Shown here in pieces: positions 47,550 through 57,835 of a DNA stretch of 64,000 bases. Numbering within the stretch: the first letter of the stretch is position 1; every line of letters begins with the position of its first letter. Under the pieces are notes generated by a model. The model saw only the letters and a program-made list of their open reading frames with translations, was not told the DNA's origin and did not search any database. Position numbers and translations under genes: made by a program. The stretch is from Gluconobacter sphaericus NBRC 12467 (lineage in GTDB: Bacteria; Pseudomonadota; Alphaproteobacteria; Acetobacterales; Acetobacteraceae): contig NZ_BJMK01000004.1 of NCBI RefSeq assembly GCF_006539125.1, forward strand, positions 62,001-126,000, given 5' to 3'.

Positions 47550-48956
47550 TCAGTGCCCTGCATTCTCACCGGAAAAATCAGGGGCCTCGAGACCAGAAGC
47601 TTCAAGCTGTGCGGCTAACGCCGCCTTCAGACGATCAAGCCCGGCGTCGTCACACGCCTCCGCCCGGGCCACCAGAACGGCCTGGGTGTTGGAAGCCCGA
47701 AGCAGCCACCAGCCATCGGGCGTATTGACGCGGACACCGTCAATTTCAGAGACGTCCGCGCCCTCTTTCCTCAGACGTTCAGCCACTTCCGTGATGACCT
47801 CAAACTTGCGTGTGTCATCACAGTTGAAGCGCAACTCTGGCGTCGTAACCGTCACCGGCAGGCTGTCACGGAAATCCGAAAGCGGCCCCGGCAGACGCGA
47901 AACGATCCCCAGAACGCGCACGGCAGCATAAAGCGCATCATCAAAACCGTACCACTTGTCGGCAAAGAAGATATGTCCGGACATCTCGCCCGCCAGCGGA
48001 GAGCCAGTTTCGGCCATCTTGGTCTTGATGAGCGAATGGCCCGTCTTCCACATCAGCGGCTGCCCACCAGCCTTTGCGATCTCATCAAAGAGGATCTGAC
48101 TGGCTTTCACATCCGCGATGATCGTGGCACCCGGGTGACGGATCAGAACGTCCTGCGCCAGCAGAACCAGCATCTGGTCGCCCCAGAATATCTGACCGCG
48201 ATTGTCGACAATACCGATCCGGTCTGCGTCACCATCAAAGGCAATCCCCAGATCCGCCTGCTTTTCGTCCACAACACGGATCAGATCCTGAAGATTTTTC
48301 TCGACCGTTGGATCAGGATGATGGTTCGGGAAATGTCCGTCGATCTCTCCGAACAGAACCGTATGCTCGCCCGGAAGACGCTCCACCAGACGACTAAGCA
48401 CGGCGCCGGCTGCAGAGTTGCCATTGTCCCAAACGACCCGCAATGGCCGGATCCCATCGTAATCCTGCAAAAGCCGGTCAATATATCGGTCGGAAATATC
48501 GAGCATGGCCGCCTGCCCGTGTGTCGCAGGAAGAACATCACCACATGCTGACAGACGACCCAGTTCGCGGATCTGATCACCGTAAAACGGCTTGCCACCC
48601 ATCATCATCTTAAAGCCGTTATAATCGGGCGGATTATGGCTTCCCGTGACCATAACGGCGCCATCAGCGCCATCGGCCACGGATGCGAAATAGAGCATGG
48701 GCGTCGGACCACATCCGATCCGTGTCACCTCCGCTCCGGATTCGACAGCCCCCCGAACCAGTGCATCTTCCAGAACTGGCGAAGACAGACGGCCATCATA
48801 TCCGACCACAATCCGCTTTCCACCGGCACGGATCACCATACTCGCAAATGTGCGACCAATGGCGAAAGCATCCGCCGGATGCAGCGTCTTTCCGACGATC
48901 CCGCGGATATCGTATTCCCTCAGGCTCGTCGGATCAAAATCATGCCGGAATGGCAT
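47550..48956 (-). CDS. Phosphomannomutase / phosphoglucomutase
   Basis: Converts hexose 6-phosphates and 1-phosphates, supplying glucose-1-phosphate or mannose-1-phosphate for nucleotide sugars. The 468-residue product has the phosphoserine loop [17 protein letters not shown] near residue 98, the metal loop [11 protein letters not shown] near 239, and a C-terminal phosphate-binding [15 protein letters not shown]. It starts one base inside the end of galU, so glucose-1-phosphate made here can pass directly to GalU. Confidence 0.94.
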   Translation of the reverse strand: MPFRHDFDPTSLREYDIRGIVGKTLHPADAFAIGRTFASMVIRAGGKRIVVGYDGRLSSPVLEDALVRGAVESGAEVTRIGCGPTPMLYFASVADGADGAVMVTGSHNPPDYNGFKMMMGGKPFYGDQIRELGRLSACGDVLPATHGQAAMLDISDRYIDRLLQDYDGIRPLRVVWDNGNSAAGAVLSRLVERLPGEHTVLFGEIDGHFPNHHPDPTVEKNLQDLIRVVDEKQADLGIAFDGDADRIGIVDNRGQIFWGDQMLVLLAQDVLIRHPGATIIADVKASQILFDEIAKAGGQPLMWKTGHSLIKTKMAETGSPLAGEMSGHIFFADKWYGFDDALYAAVRVLGIVSRLPGPLSDFRDSLPVTVTTPELRFNCDDTRKFEVITEVAERLRKEGADVSEIDGVRVNTPDGWWLLRASNTQAVLVARAEACDDAGLDRLKAALAAQLEASGLEAPDFSGENAGH

Positions 48957-49840
48957 CAGGGCGCATCCATATACTGCTTGTATTTCTTAAGGAACGCCTT
49001 CACGGACGAACCAAGGTCCTCACGGTCGATCGAGAAGGCGATCTGCGCTTCGAGGAATCCGGCTTTGTCGCCGCAGTCATAGCGCGTACCTTCGTAACGC
49101 AGACCATGGAACGGCACTTCACCGATTGTCTTGGCCATTGCATCCGTAAGCTGGACTTCATTACCCGCGCCACGCTCCAGCTTCGCCAGATATTTCATGA
49201 CGTCCGGTGTCAGCACGTAACGACCGATGATGGACAGGTTCGACGGAGCATCTTCTGGAGCCGGCTTTTCGACAAGCCCCTTCACCTCGACCAATTTGCC
49301 GTCGTCGCTGCCAACATCAAGAATGCCGTAGCGGTTCGTATGTTCAGGCGGAACTTCCGTGACTGCCACGACATTACCGCCCGTCTGGTTGTAGGCCTCG
49401 ACCAACTGACCAATGCAACTGCGCCCCTTGACGATATCGTCCGGCAGCAGGATGGCGAACGGATCATCGCCGATAAACGAACGTGCACACCAGATGGCAT
49501 GCCCCAGGCCCAGCGGCTCCTGCTGACGCACAGCAACAAGGGACCCTGCCTGCACACTGCTGGGTGCCAGCGCTTCAAGCGCGCTCTTCTTACCGCGCTC
49601 CTTGAGCGTTGCTTCAAGTTCATAGGCAATGTCGAAATAATCGATCAGGCTGTCCTTGCCACGACCGGTCACCAGACAGAATTCTTCAATCCCAGCTTCG
49701 CGAGCTTCATCAATCGCGTACTGGATCAGCGGCTTATCGACGACAGGAAGCATTTCCTTCGGCATAGCCTTGGTGGCAGGCAGAAACCGCGTTCCAAGAC
49801 CGGCAACAGGAAGGACAGCTTTTTTCAGTGGCTTGATCAC
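48956..49840 (-). CDS. galU: UTP-glucose-1-phosphate uridylyltransferase
   Basis: Makes UDP-glucose for exopolysaccharide, glycolipids and trehalose. The 294-residue product has the signature [25 protein letters not shown] at residues 10-34 and [10 protein letters not shown] near residue 130. It is the first gene of the galU-phosphohexomutase operon. About 210 bases upstream, before the tRNA-Leu 3' end, contain no clear promoter or gene that I can name. Confidence 0.95.
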   Translation of the reverse strand: MIKPLKKAVLPVAGLGTRFLPATKAMPKEMLPVVDKPLIQYAIDEAREAGIEEFCLVTGRGKDSLIDYFDIAYELEATLKERGKKSALEALAPSSVQAGSLVAVRQQEPLGLGHAIWCARSFIGDDPFAILLPDDIVKGRSCIGQLVEAYNQTGGNVVAVTEVPPEHTNRYGILDVGSDDGKLVEVKGLVEKPAPEDAPSNLSIIGRYVLTPDVMKYLAKLERGAGNEVQLTDAMAKTIGEVPFHGLRYEGTRYDCGDKAGFLEAQIAFSIDREDLGSSVKAFLKKYKQYMDAP

Positions 49841-50051
49841 GAAACCTCACACATCAGCCGAAACAACGCCCGACCGCCGAACCACAGGTCCAGACGCTCT
49901 CAAGGACGAAACAAGGAATAAACCTGTCTCAGCAGTCTGGCAACAAAATGGCACAGACCCAAGATACGGCAAGGAAGCACTTTGCTCCCCTACGAGGTTT
50001 ATTTTCATGATGTCTGATTTTTACTGGGATACACCGACATCTGAATGTCAG

Positions 50052-50137
50052 TGGTGCGGCCGAGAAGACTCGAACTTCCACGGGGTTGCCCCCACAAGCA
50101 CCTCAAGCTTGCGCGTCTACCATTCCGCCACGGCCGC
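50052..50137 (-). tRNA. tRNA-Leu (anticodon GAG)
   Basis: An 86-base class II tRNA on the minus strand, with encoded CCA. The acceptor GCGGCCG pairs with CGGCCGC. The D arm holds GGCGGAATGGTAGAC, the anticodon arm is CAAGC-TTGAGGT-GCTTG (anticodon GAG), there is a long variable arm typical of Leu, and the T arm includes GTTCGAGTC. Confidence 0.95.
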
Positions 50138-50186
50138 CCCGTGACAAACGATCCTGCTTGGTGCATGACCGTCCGGTGTGGGAGGG

Positions 50187-50215
50187 GCTATAGCCGATGA
50201 CTGATATAAGGGCAA
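50187..50215 (-). promoter_or_regulatory. Candidate promoter of tRNA-Leu overlapping the lipB start
   Basis: On the minus strand, TTGCCC (50215-50210) and TATAGC (50192-50187) are spaced by 17 bases, about 50 bases before the tRNA. The -35 falls inside the first codons of lipB on the other strand. The hexamers are close to consensus but not perfect. Confidence 0.4.
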
Positions 50216-50898
50216 TGACCCGAAATGCGATTTGTGAAGAAATTTTGTGGAAATCCTCTCCGGGACTGATCCCCTACCCCGTGGCCCTGAGCTTTATGGA
50301 GGGGCGTGCACAGGCTATTCATCAGGGGACAGCAGAACCGCTGGTCTGGCTCGTTGAGCATCCTCCTGTCTTTACGGCAGGCACCTCCGCTAAAGACGCA
50401 GACCTTTATAATCCGCACGGTTATCCGACCTATTCCGCCGGACGCGGCGGCCAGTGGACCTATCATGGACCGGGCCAGAGGCTCGGTTATGTTATGATGA
50501 ATCTGACGAAGCCAAACGGCACCGTCCAGTCCCGCGACCTGCGCGCCTTTGTCGCGGGACTGGAAGGCTGGATGACCGACGCTCTCGCTCGGCTGGGCGT
50601 CACGGCCTTTACCCGCGAGGGCCGGATCGGCGTCTGGACGATCGATCCCCTGACGGGCCAGGAAGCCAAGATCGGGGCGCTGGGCATCCGCGTCAGCCGC
50701 TGGGTCAGCTGGCATGGCGTTTCGATCAATGTCAGTCCCGATCTGACCGATTTCGATGGAATCGTGCCCTGCGGCATCCGCGAATTCGGCGTCACCAGTC
50801 TCCAGCGATTCGACAGCAGCCTGACGATGGCGGATCTCGATAACGCCCTCGCCGCTGCATGGCCAGAACGGTTCGGCTCTATTCCGCGGGCGGCGTGA
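50197..50898 (+). CDS. lipB: Octanoyl-[acyl-carrier-protein]:protein N-octanoyltransferase
   Basis: Transfers octanoyl groups from ACP to lipoyl domains, the first step of lipoate assembly. The 233-residue product has LLEHPP-like [15 protein letters not shown] near residue 50, the [15 protein letters not shown] segment near 88, and the catalytic C-terminal part [17 protein letters not shown] and [13 protein letters not shown] with its active-site cysteine. ATG 50197 or ATG 50215 could be the start. The last 20 bases overlap the convergent LolA-like gene. Confidence 0.93.
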   Translation: MTDIRAMTRNAICEEILWKSSPGLIPYPVALSFMEGRAQAIHQGTAEPLVWLVEHPPVFTAGTSAKDADLYNPHGYPTYSAGRGGQWTYHGPGQRLGYVMMNLTKPNGTVQSRDLRAFVAGLEGWMTDALARLGVTAFTREGRIGVWTIDPLTGQEAKIGALGIRVSRWVSWHGVSINVSPDLTDFDGIVPCGIREFGVTSLQRFDSSLTMADLDNALAAAWPERFGSIPRAA

Positions 50899-51472
50899 AG
50901 ACGGACGGGGCGATGACCACCCCCTGCTGCAAAGCGGAAAGCTCCACCCCAAAATGATGCTGTCGGGCATCCACGCCCTGCAGCCCGATCAAACCGAGCT
51001 GACCGTTCACGTCCGAAAACTGGATCGTCAACAGACCCTGGGACGGATTATCCGCCTGCGCGACCGAAATCTGCAGCGATCCGTCTCCATGCCGTACATC
51101 CGTAACCTGCACGTCGCCGTCGAACCGGATCGGATATTTCAGCAACAGGCCGAGCGGATTGTGTCGCAGCGACAGATGCGTGACGGCGCCCGTCGCCCGA
51201 TCGTCGAGCACGAGATGCCCGTCACCGGCGACAAGTTCCATCGGATGCGGCACGACATAATCCAGCCTCAAATGCCCCGGAATATAGGAAAAACGTCCTG
51301 CGCTTTCCCCGGCATCAGGCCCATGTTGCAAAAAAGCCGCTTTCAGTCCCTTAACACCGTTCAGATAGGCCTCGATACGATGCACGTCGTCCTGCTCGGC
51401 CGCAGGCAGGTGCCCGTAGCCACCCGTCGCACAACCTGACAACAGAAGGAGGACCAGAAGAGCACGTTTCAT
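50879..51472 (-). CDS. LolA-like lipoprotein
   Basis: A 197-residue protein of the LolA/LolB type fold, which carries lipoproteins to the outer membrane. It has a lipobox LLLSGC at residues 9-14, so it looks like a lipoprotein, unlike classical soluble LolA. The mature domain has [22 protein letters not shown] and [31 protein letters not shown], as in the COG2834 group. It may be LolB-like; function is inferred from fold resemblance. It overlaps bolA by four bases and lipB convergently by 20. Confidence 0.75.
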   Translation of the reverse strand: MKRALLVLLLLSGCATGGYGHLPAAEQDDVHRIEAYLNGVKGLKAAFLQHGPDAGESAGRFSYIPGHLRLDYVVPHPMELVAGDGHLVLDDRATGAVTHLSLRHNPLGLLLKYPIRFDGDVQVTDVRHGDGSLQISVAQADNPSQGLLTIQFSDVNGQLGLIGLQGVDARQHHFGVELSALQQGVVIAPSVFTPPAE

Positions 51473-51783
51473 GGGGTTTTCTCTCCATGCAGGACCAAGG
51501 AGAGCGCATGCAGTCCGGAGCTGAATTCCTCAGCCAGAAGATCATTGACCAGCCGATGGCGCGCCACCCTGTTCAGTCCATCAAACCGCGCGCTTGTAAT
51601 GGCGACATTGAAATGCGTCTCCCCGCCGCTGCCAAGAGCTTTCGCCCCGGCGTGATGGGCGTGACGGGCGCTGTCATCCTGGATCTCGATCGTCGTGGGC
51701 AACAGTTCCCGTCGAAGGATCGCCTCGATCCGTTCCCGTCGAGTGCCATGCGGCGCGGAAGGGTGTGAAGCTGTTTCAGACAT
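51469..51783 (-). CDS. BolA family protein
   Basis: A 104-residue BolA-type protein; BolA proteins bind Fe-S clusters with monothiol glutaredoxins and affect iron and envelope regulation. It has RRERIEAILRRELLPTTIEIQDDSARHAHHAGA followed by THFNVAITSARFDGLNRVARHRLV, the full BolA core with the conserved histidine late in the domain. It is divergent from the J-domain protein (69-base gap), a layout common in alphaproteobacteria next to cobS-cobT. Confidence 0.92.
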   Translation of the reverse strand: MSETASHPSAPHGTRRERIEAILRRELLPTTIEIQDDSARHAHHAGAKALGSGGETHFNVAITSARFDGLNRVARHRLVNDLLAEEFSSGLHALSLVLHGEKTP

Positions 51784-51852
51784 AATGAAAATCGTCCGGC
51801 TTGAGGAATGGCCGCTTGCATCGGGCGGCTGTGATTGCCCATATCAGACACC

Positions 51853-52473
51853 ATGCAGCGCAAATCTACCAGACACCGGGCCTTCGATCCCGATCCTGAC
51901 GCGCCGGAACAGGTCTGTGACCATCCGGGCTGCAACGAATCTGCGGGCTACCGTGCACCGCGCGGGCGTGATGCCCTGCGTTCGTATTTCTGGTTCTGTC
52001 TTGAACATGTCCGCGAATACAATTCCCGCTGGGATTTCTATCGCGGCATGACGCCGGGTCAGATCGAAGCGCATCTGCGAGCTGACGTCTCATGGCAGCG
52101 CCCGTCCTGGAAGCTTGGTACCGGCACGGCCAACAAGGCCGAATTCAACGAGGACGACATCCTCGACCCGCTCGACATCCTTGGCGCGACCCGTCACAGC
52201 CGGGCCGAACGGGCGAAAGATGCGGCCCGTCAGCGCGCGCCTGCTCACGCCTCCGGAATCCCCGAGCTCCTGCGCCAACCGCTTGCGACCCTGGATCTGA
52301 CATGGCCAGTCTCTTTCGATGACGTGAAGACCCGCTATCGCGCCCTCGCCCGCCAGCATCATCCCGATGCCAATATCGGCGATGCGAAATCCGAAGAGCG
52401 TTTCAAGGCCATCGGCTCGGCCTATTCCGTACTGAAAGTCCATTTCACCCGGCAGGATGATTTCGTTTCCTGA
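51853..52473 (+). CDS. J-domain (DnaJ-like) protein upstream of cobS
   Basis: A protein of about 206 residues from ATG 51853 ([11 protein letters not shown]); a TTG at 51835 is also in frame. The N-terminal half has a cysteine/histidine-bearing region ([19 protein letters not shown] and [12 protein letters not shown]) that could bind zinc. The C-terminal J domain contains [13 protein letters not shown] with the HPD tripeptide that stimulates DnaK, then the [12 protein letters not shown] helix. Its place beside bolA and cobS-cobT is conserved among alphaproteobacteria as far as I recall. A role as co-chaperone for the chelatase is inference. Confidence 0.88.
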   Translation: MQRKSTRHRAFDPDPDAPEQVCDHPGCNESAGYRAPRGRDALRSYFWFCLEHVREYNSRWDFYRGMTPGQIEAHLRADVSWQRPSWKLGTGTANKAEFNEDDILDPLDILGATRHSRAERAKDAARQRAPAHASGIPELLRQPLATLDLTWPVSFDDVKTRYRALARQHHPDANIGDAKSEERFKAIGSAYSVLKVHFTRQDDFVS

Positions 52474-52558
52474 ATTTTTAGACTGGAACACAGGACGCCG
52501 AGGCTCCATCTTCTCCAGAACATCCTGATCCAAGAGCCAGAGAAAGCCCAAGAGTCCC

Positions 52559-53575
52559 ATGAGTGATTTCGCGACGATTGACACCCCGGAAGCCGTGACC
52601 ACCGCTGAAAATGCTGCGGTCCCGACCAGCGTTCTCGGCGCGCCCGATCTCATGATCTCCTCGGCAGAAGTCTTTGGTATCCGCACGGACATGCAGGTTC
52701 CGGCCTATTCCATACGCACGGAACATGTCCCCGACATCGACCCGTCCTACAAGTTCGACGAAGACACCACCCGCGCCATTCTCGCGGGATTCGCTTTCAA
52801 CCGGCGCGTCATGGTCCAGGGCTTCCACGGTACCGGAAAGTCCTCCCATATCGAGCAGATCGCCGCGCGCCTGAACTGGCCCTGCGTCCGGATCAATCTC
52901 GACAGCCATGTGTCGCGGATCGACCTGATCGGCAAGGACGCGATCGTCCTCAAGGACGGCAAGCAGATCACGGAATTCCGCGAAGGCCTGCTGCCCTGGT
53001 GCCTCCAGCACCCCTGCGCCCTGATCTTCGATGAATACGACGCCGGCCGTCCGGACGTGATGTTCGTCATCCAGCGCGTGCTGGAAGCCGAAGGGCATCT
53101 GACGCTTCTGGATCAGAACCGCGTCATTCGTCCCAACCCGGCTTTCCGCCTGTTCGCCACCGCCAATACGGTAGGTCTGGGCGACACGACCGGCCTGTAT
53201 CACGGAACCCAGCAGATTAATCAGGGCCAGATGGACCGCTGGAATATTGTTGCTACCCTGAACTACCTGCCGCTGGAGCAGGAAGTGGGCATTGTTACGT
53301 CCAAGCTGAAGATTCCAGCAAAAGACAAGGATGCCACAACCCTGGTCGAACGCATGGTCGCACTAGCGAACCTCACACGCTCCGGCTTCATGGCGGGTGA
53401 CATTTCCACGGTCATGTCTCCGCGCGCTGTCATTGCCTGGGCCGAAAACAACCGCATCTTCAACGATGTGGCATTCTCCTTCCGTCTCACCTTCCTCAAC
53501 AAATGCGACGAGGCCGAGCGCGGAATCGTGGCAGAATACTATCAGCGTTGCTTCAACACCTCACCGCTGGCCTGA
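52559..53575 (+). CDS. cobS: Cobaltochelatase subunit CobS
   Basis: AAA+ subunit of the aerobic cobalt chelatase that, with CobN and CobT, inserts cobalt into hydrogenobyrinate diamide during B12 synthesis. The 338-residue product has Walker [21 protein letters not shown] near residue 90, Walker [21 protein letters not shown] near 153, and the arginine-finger region further on. It starts 85 bases after the J-domain gene, and cobT follows after four bases. No other B12 biosynthetic gene, including cobN, is in the window. Confidence 0.93.
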   Translation: MSDFATIDTPEAVTTAENAAVPTSVLGAPDLMISSAEVFGIRTDMQVPAYSIRTEHVPDIDPSYKFDEDTTRAILAGFAFNRRVMVQGFHGTGKSSHIEQIAARLNWPCVRINLDSHVSRIDLIGKDAIVLKDGKQITEFREGLLPWCLQHPCALIFDEYDAGRPDVMFVIQRVLEAEGHLTLLDQNRVIRPNPAFRLFATANTVGLGDTTGLYHGTQQINQGQMDRWNIVATLNYLPLEQEVGIVTSKLKIPAKDKDATTLVERMVALANLTRSGFMAGDISTVMSPRAVIAWAENNRIFNDVAFSFRLTFLNKCDEAERGIVAEYYQRCFNTSPLA

Positions 53576-53579
53576 TCCA

Positions 53580-55454
53580 TTGTCTGCTCCTGAGACCTCC
53601 CTCACCGACGAAGAACGGCAGGAACGCTTCCGTCAGGCCACCATCGCCACTCTGCGCGCCATGGGGGGAGCGCCAGAGCAAGGCGTAGATTTTCAGAGCG
53701 CAGTCAACGGAAGCCGTCAGAACGCCGTCGCTGCCGGCAATGTAGAGCTGCCCTATCTGTCGCGCCACATGCACGACTGGGAAATCCGCAAGATCAGGGG
53801 AGCTGCGGATTCCGCAGCCCTGCGGATGCGCTACCATACCCAGAAAGACGCAAGCGCACCGGCTGAGCCCGTAGCCCGCCAGGCGTTTGATGCGCTGGAA
53901 CAGGCCCGTTGCGAGATTTACGGCTCACGCCATATGGCTGGTGTACGGGCCAATCTGGAACAGCGCGTCGCCCAGCATTGCGCCGAACTTGGCTGCAACC
54001 GGATGAAAACGCGCGAGGACATGCCGGCTCCCGTCGCGCTGGATCTCCTTGCCCGAGAAGCCATGAGCGGCCACCCCATGCCTGTTCAGGCCGGAGCGGC
54101 TCTGGATGAATGGCGCGCGTCCCTGACACCCTCGGCAAAAGCCGCACTCGCCGACATGGCCCGCACCCAGAGCGACCAGACAGCCTTCGCCCGCGCAACA
54201 ACCCGCTTCCTTGGCGCCTGCAAGCTCACGACCGTCCCCGATGAGGACGAAGAGCAGATGGCCCCGTCTGATCTGCCGTCCGACGAAGAGGAAACGACGG
54301 ACAGCGATGCGCCTGAGGCAGAAGGTCAGGACCAGCAGGCCCCTGCCGCCACCGAAGAGGAAGAAGACGGCTACCAGCCCGAAAGCGGAGAGACTGGCCT
54401 TTCCGGCGAAAGCGAAGCCACGGAATCCGCTGAGATGTCGGAAGACGGCACCGAAGAAGCTGCCGGACCTTCAGACCAGCAGGCCGACACCGGACCTTCC
54501 GAATCTCTCAATACCTACAAGGCGTACACCACCGATTTCGACGAGGAAGTGAACGCATCCGATCTGTGTGACGCCGATGAACTGGACCGGCTGCGCCAGA
54601 AACTCGACCAGCAGATGTCCCAGCTCCATGGCCTGGTCTCACGCCTTGCGCACCGGCTGCAACGCCGCCTCATGGCGCAGCAGCAGCGCCGCTGGGAGTT
54701 CGAGCAGGAAGAAGGCATTCTCGACGCCGGGCGCCTGTCCCGCGTCGTAACCAATCCGACCCTTCCGCTATCATTCAAGCATGAATGCGAGACGGAGTTC
54801 CGCGACACGGTCGTTACTCTCCTGATCGATAATTCAGGCTCCATGCGCGGACGCCCGATCGGCACGGCGGCCATCTGCGGCGATATTCTTGCCCGCACGC
54901 TCGAACGCTGCGGCGTGAAGGTCGAAGTTCTTGGGTTCACGACCCGCCAGTGGAAAGGTGGCCAGAGCCGTGAGCGCTGGCTCAAAAACGGACGCACACC
55001 CCAGCCAGGACGCCTGAACGATCTGCGCCACATCATCTACAAGGATGCGGACACCCCCCTGCGGCGTGCCCGGCGCAACCTAGGACTGATGCTGCGCGAT
55101 GGATTGCTCAAGGAAAACATTGACGGCGAAGCCCTGCTCTGGTCCTGGAAACGGCTGCGGCGACGCCCGGAACACCGCCATATCCTGATGGTGATTTCCG
55201 ATGGTGCACCGGTCGATGACAGCACGTTCTCCGCCAACCCGCACAACTATCTGGAAGACCATCTGCGCAAGGTGATTGCCCGGATCGAGGCGGATAGCAG
55301 CACAGAACTTCTGGCCATCGGCATCGGTCATGACGTCACGCGCTATTATCGCAACAGCGTCACCATCAACTCCGCCGAAGACCTCGGCGGGACCATGATG
55401 GCACAGCTCAGCGCGCTATTTGCGCCTTCAACCGGTCGTCGCGTAGCGCGATAA
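53580..55454 (+). CDS. cobT: Cobaltochelatase subunit CobT
   Basis: Partner of CobS with a C-terminal von Willebrand factor A domain. I start at TTG 53580 ([17 protein letters not shown]), four bases after cobS; the open frame upstream to 53397 lies in cobS. The 624-residue product has a helical N-terminal part, a strongly acidic low-complexity stretch around residues 220-330 (Glu/Asp/Ser/Pro rich), and the VWA metal motif [14 protein letters not shown] near 417. The end overlaps the convergent PLP decarboxylase by 47 bases. The SD before TTG is weak, so coupling to cobS is likely. Confidence 0.92.
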   Translation: MSAPETSLTDEERQERFRQATIATLRAMGGAPEQGVDFQSAVNGSRQNAVAAGNVELPYLSRHMHDWEIRKIRGAADSAALRMRYHTQKDASAPAEPVARQAFDALEQARCEIYGSRHMAGVRANLEQRVAQHCAELGCNRMKTREDMPAPVALDLLAREAMSGHPMPVQAGAALDEWRASLTPSAKAALADMARTQSDQTAFARATTRFLGACKLTTVPDEDEEQMAPSDLPSDEEETTDSDAPEAEGQDQQAPAATEEEEDGYQPESGETGLSGESEATESAEMSEDGTEEAAGPSDQQADTGPSESLNTYKAYTTDFDEEVNASDLCDADELDRLRQKLDQQMSQLHGLVSRLAHRLQRRLMAQQQRRWEFEQEEGILDAGRLSRVVTNPTLPLSFKHECETEFRDTVVTLLIDNSGSMRGRPIGTAAICGDILARTLERCGVKVEVLGFTTRQWKGGQSRERWLKNGRTPQPGRLNDLRHIIYKDADTPLRRARRNLGLMLRDGLLKENIDGEALLWSWKRLRRRPEHRHILMVISDGAPVDDSTFSANPHNYLEDHLRKVIARIEADSSTELLAIGIGHDVTRYYRNSVTINSAEDLGGTMMAQLSALFAPSTGRRVAR

Positions 55455-56835
55455 CGGCCTCCAGCATCCGGTCGGTATGGGCGGTCGTGGTGCGGTGATT
55501 GACGATCGCCGCCCGCACCGCCAGCCGACCATTGATCTTTGTCGTGGACGGCGCAGCGATCCCGCTTTCATGCAGATCCTGCACCAGTTCCGAGACTTCG
55601 GCATCTTCAAGACCCTCGATCCCGAAGCAGACGATATTCAGCGTCACCGGCGCCAGCAGAACCAGCCCATCCGTCCGCTCTACGCGCCGTGCCAGATCGG
55701 CAGCCACATCGCAGCATATTTCGACCATTTCTCCCATACGCTCGGCTCCGTAATGGCCCAGCGTCATCCAGACCTTGAGCGCCCGGAAGCCGCGTGACAG
55801 ATCCGGCCCGAAGTCACAGAACCAGGGCGCTCCGGCCGCAAGCCCGCGCTCTTCACGCACGAGATAATCCAGGGACTGCGCAAAAGCCGCCGCATGTTTG
55901 CGGCTGTCGCGCACCAGCACGCAGCCCGCGTCATAGGGAACCTGCGCCCATTTATGGAAATCAAAAGCCAGACTGTCTGCTTTCCCGATCCCCTCAAGCT
56001 GCGGCTGAAAGCGCGATGAAAGACAGGCCAGTGCACCAAATGCCGCATCCACATGGAACCAGAGCCCAGCCTCACGAGCGACCCCCTCGATCGCCGCCAG
56101 ATCGTCAATCGCCCCGCAGTCAACGGTTCCGGCCGTACCCGCAACCATGAACGGCACGAAACCGGCCTTCTGGTCCTCGGCGATCATGTCCCTCAAGGCG
56201 CTGACATCCATACGATGATCCGGCAGAACGGGAACGCGCCGCAGCGCCGCGCTTCCCAACCCTGCCAGATCAAACGCCCTCGGCAAACATCCATGAGCAG
56301 TCGTCGCGGCATAGCCCACGAGCCTGCGGTCACCGATTCCTTCCTTCCGGATGGACAGATCCTGCGCCCGGCTCGCCGTTATCACGCTGATGAAGTTGGC
56401 CATGGACGAGCCCGTTACCAGACACCCCGAGCCGTCCTGCGGCATGCCGACCATCTGCAGAGCCCAACGGATGACCTCACGCTCAACCTCAATCGGTGCG
56501 TGATCACGTCCACCACAATTCGCATTCAGACCAGCCGCCAGCATTTCGGCCAGCATTCCGACCGGCGTTCCTGCGCCATGCACCCACCCCATGAAACCGG
56601 GATGGGTATTCCCCACGCCATAAGGCACGACCAGATCAAGATAACGCCCATACAGATCGTCGAGGGAACGTCCTTTTTCCGGTAGTCCTTCCTTCAGGGC
56701 CTGCCGGGCAGAAGATGGCATGGATCTCCATACGGGCCCCTCTCCCACATGCTCCATGCGGTCAAAGACCTCATCCAGCATCCGGTGCCCGATGTCACGA
56801 ATGCCACGCCAGTCGGTGGGGTCCAGTCCGGCCAT
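55408..56835 (-). CDS. PLP-dependent group II decarboxylase (aromatic-L-amino-acid decarboxylase-like)
   Basis: A 475-residue pyridoxal-phosphate enzyme of the AADC/tyrosine/glutamate decarboxylase fold. It has the PLP region [19 protein letters not shown], the lysine-binding motif [23 protein letters not shown] near residue 290 (the lysine in HKW), and [16 protein letters not shown] near 247. The substrate is not decided by motif alone; aromatic amino acids are likeliest. A hairpin (CACCTGA/TCAGGTG) lies just upstream of its ribosome site. Its 3' end overlaps cobT. Confidence 0.86.
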   Translation of the reverse strand: MAGLDPTDWRGIRDIGHRMLDEVFDRMEHVGEGPVWRSMPSSARQALKEGLPEKGRSLDDLYGRYLDLVVPYGVGNTHPGFMGWVHGAGTPVGMLAEMLAAGLNANCGGRDHAPIEVEREVIRWALQMVGMPQDGSGCLVTGSSMANFISVITASRAQDLSIRKEGIGDRRLVGYAATTAHGCLPRAFDLAGLGSAALRRVPVLPDHRMDVSALRDMIAEDQKAGFVPFMVAGTAGTVDCGAIDDLAAIEGVAREAGLWFHVDAAFGALACLSSRFQPQLEGIGKADSLAFDFHKWAQVPYDAGCVLVRDSRKHAAAFAQSLDYLVREERGLAAGAPWFCDFGPDLSRGFRALKVWMTLGHYGAERMGEMVEICCDVAADLARRVERTDGLVLLAPVTLNIVCFGIEGLEDAEVSELVQDLHESGIAAPSTTKINGRLAVRAAIVNHRTTTAHTDRMLEAVIALRDDRLKAQIAR

Positions 56836-56846
56836 GATTATCCCTT

Positions 56847-56866
56847 CACCTGAAATCCGTCAGGTG
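56847..56866 (-). promoter_or_regulatory. Inverted repeat just upstream of the decarboxylase start
   Basis: CACCTGA and TCAGGTG form a perfect 7-bp inverted repeat with a six-base loop. On the minus strand the 3' arm runs directly into the AGGTGAAGGGA ribosome-site region before ATG 56835. It could be an operator or an mRNA hairpin affecting initiation. Confidence 0.35.
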
Positions 56867-56912
56867 TCTGCGATACAGGGCCGCCAAGCCGATGTCACGC
56901 CAGGAAAGGCGT

Positions 56913-57734
56913 TCAGAACAGGGCGGAATACAGCGATGAACTGCTATCGCTGCTCGAGTTTTCAGTAAAAAGGGAAAGAATACTCGTGCTAGAACCGCTC
57001 CCGCCATAGAGCGTCAGCATACTTGCTGGCGTCGTGCTCGTAACGGGGTGGATCTGCAGCAGGGCGAGGTATTGCTGCGCGAACTGCTGGATTCCCCGCT
57101 TCGTACTGAGTTTGGAGAGATCCAGTTTCGATCCAAGCAGACGGACCTGCTGATCATAATCCAGCGCGCCGAACTGTGTCGTGTCAAAACCGGAAACAAC
57201 CTCAGCCACTTTCAGGAGCTTCGGATCTGCCATCACATTGGCAAGCGTCATATCCGTCGTGGCTGTCCGGGTGAAATACAGCGCATCTCCCAGACCCGGT
57301 GTTTCTGTCTGCAAGCTGTCTTCATAACTGTTGGTTAGGTAACTCTGCGTGATGCTCTGCACAGTGTCGGAAGACGACAGAGGGGAGGTCGACCAATCAG
57401 AAAAAGCATTCGCAAAAGCCTTCCAGGCCGAGTTCCCGCTGGTCTGGGCCAGAGATTTGGACGAGGTCGGATCCTGTGTCATGAGATCCTTGATAACCGC
57501 TGTCTGACCAATAACCGAAGACATTCCATAGGCCCCAAGCACCACCGTGAGGGCCTTGTAGTTTTTCAGAAGCTGCTCCGGTGTCTTGATCGAAGCCGCA
57601 TCCTTCTGGAAGGCCGTGACAGCCTGCTGGGTGGAGACGCTTGTTTTTTCCCACTTGTTTGCCGAAGAGTCTTCATCCTTGATGATGGAAACATACTGCG
57701 GAATGGCGGGCATGGCGGAAATGGAGGAAGACAC
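56913..57734 (-). CDS. DUF1217 domain protein (flagellum-associated family)
   Basis: A 273-residue protein whose middle part (YLTNSYEDSLQTETPGLGDALYFTRTATTDMTLANVMADPKLLKVAEVVSGFDT) matches DUF1217, a family usually coded among flagellar genes of alphaproteobacteria; its exact role is not settled. The start and end are rich in serine, and the C-terminus ends ...YSALF. Here no flagellar gene is adjacent: the neighbours are a PLP decarboxylase and an unknown secreted protein. The gene is a single-gene unit on minus, with a start at 57734 just before the divergent gene's upstream region. Confidence 0.8.
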   Translation of the reverse strand: MSSSISAMPAIPQYVSIIKDEDSSANKWEKTSVSTQQAVTAFQKDAASIKTPEQLLKNYKALTVVLGAYGMSSVIGQTAVIKDLMTQDPTSSKSLAQTSGNSAWKAFANAFSDWSTSPLSSSDTVQSITQSYLTNSYEDSLQTETPGLGDALYFTRTATTDMTLANVMADPKLLKVAEVVSGFDTTQFGALDYDQQVRLLGSKLDLSKLSTKRGIQQFAQQYLALLQIHPVTSTTPASMLTLYGGSGSSTSILSLFTENSSSDSSSSLYSALF

Positions 57735-57835
57735 GCGCGTTTCTCCGAAAAAGGAGTAGGTCCGTCACTCTATCTCCCTATTCTCTAATACAGTCTTAAC
57801 GTCTCTTGTCCTTTTCCACAGTCCGGAACCCCCTC

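Noticed and set aside
48683-49921. 412-codon open frame on plus opposite galU and the phosphohexomutase
   Set aside because: Histidine/arginine-rich antisense shadow; both minus-strand genes are unmistakable.
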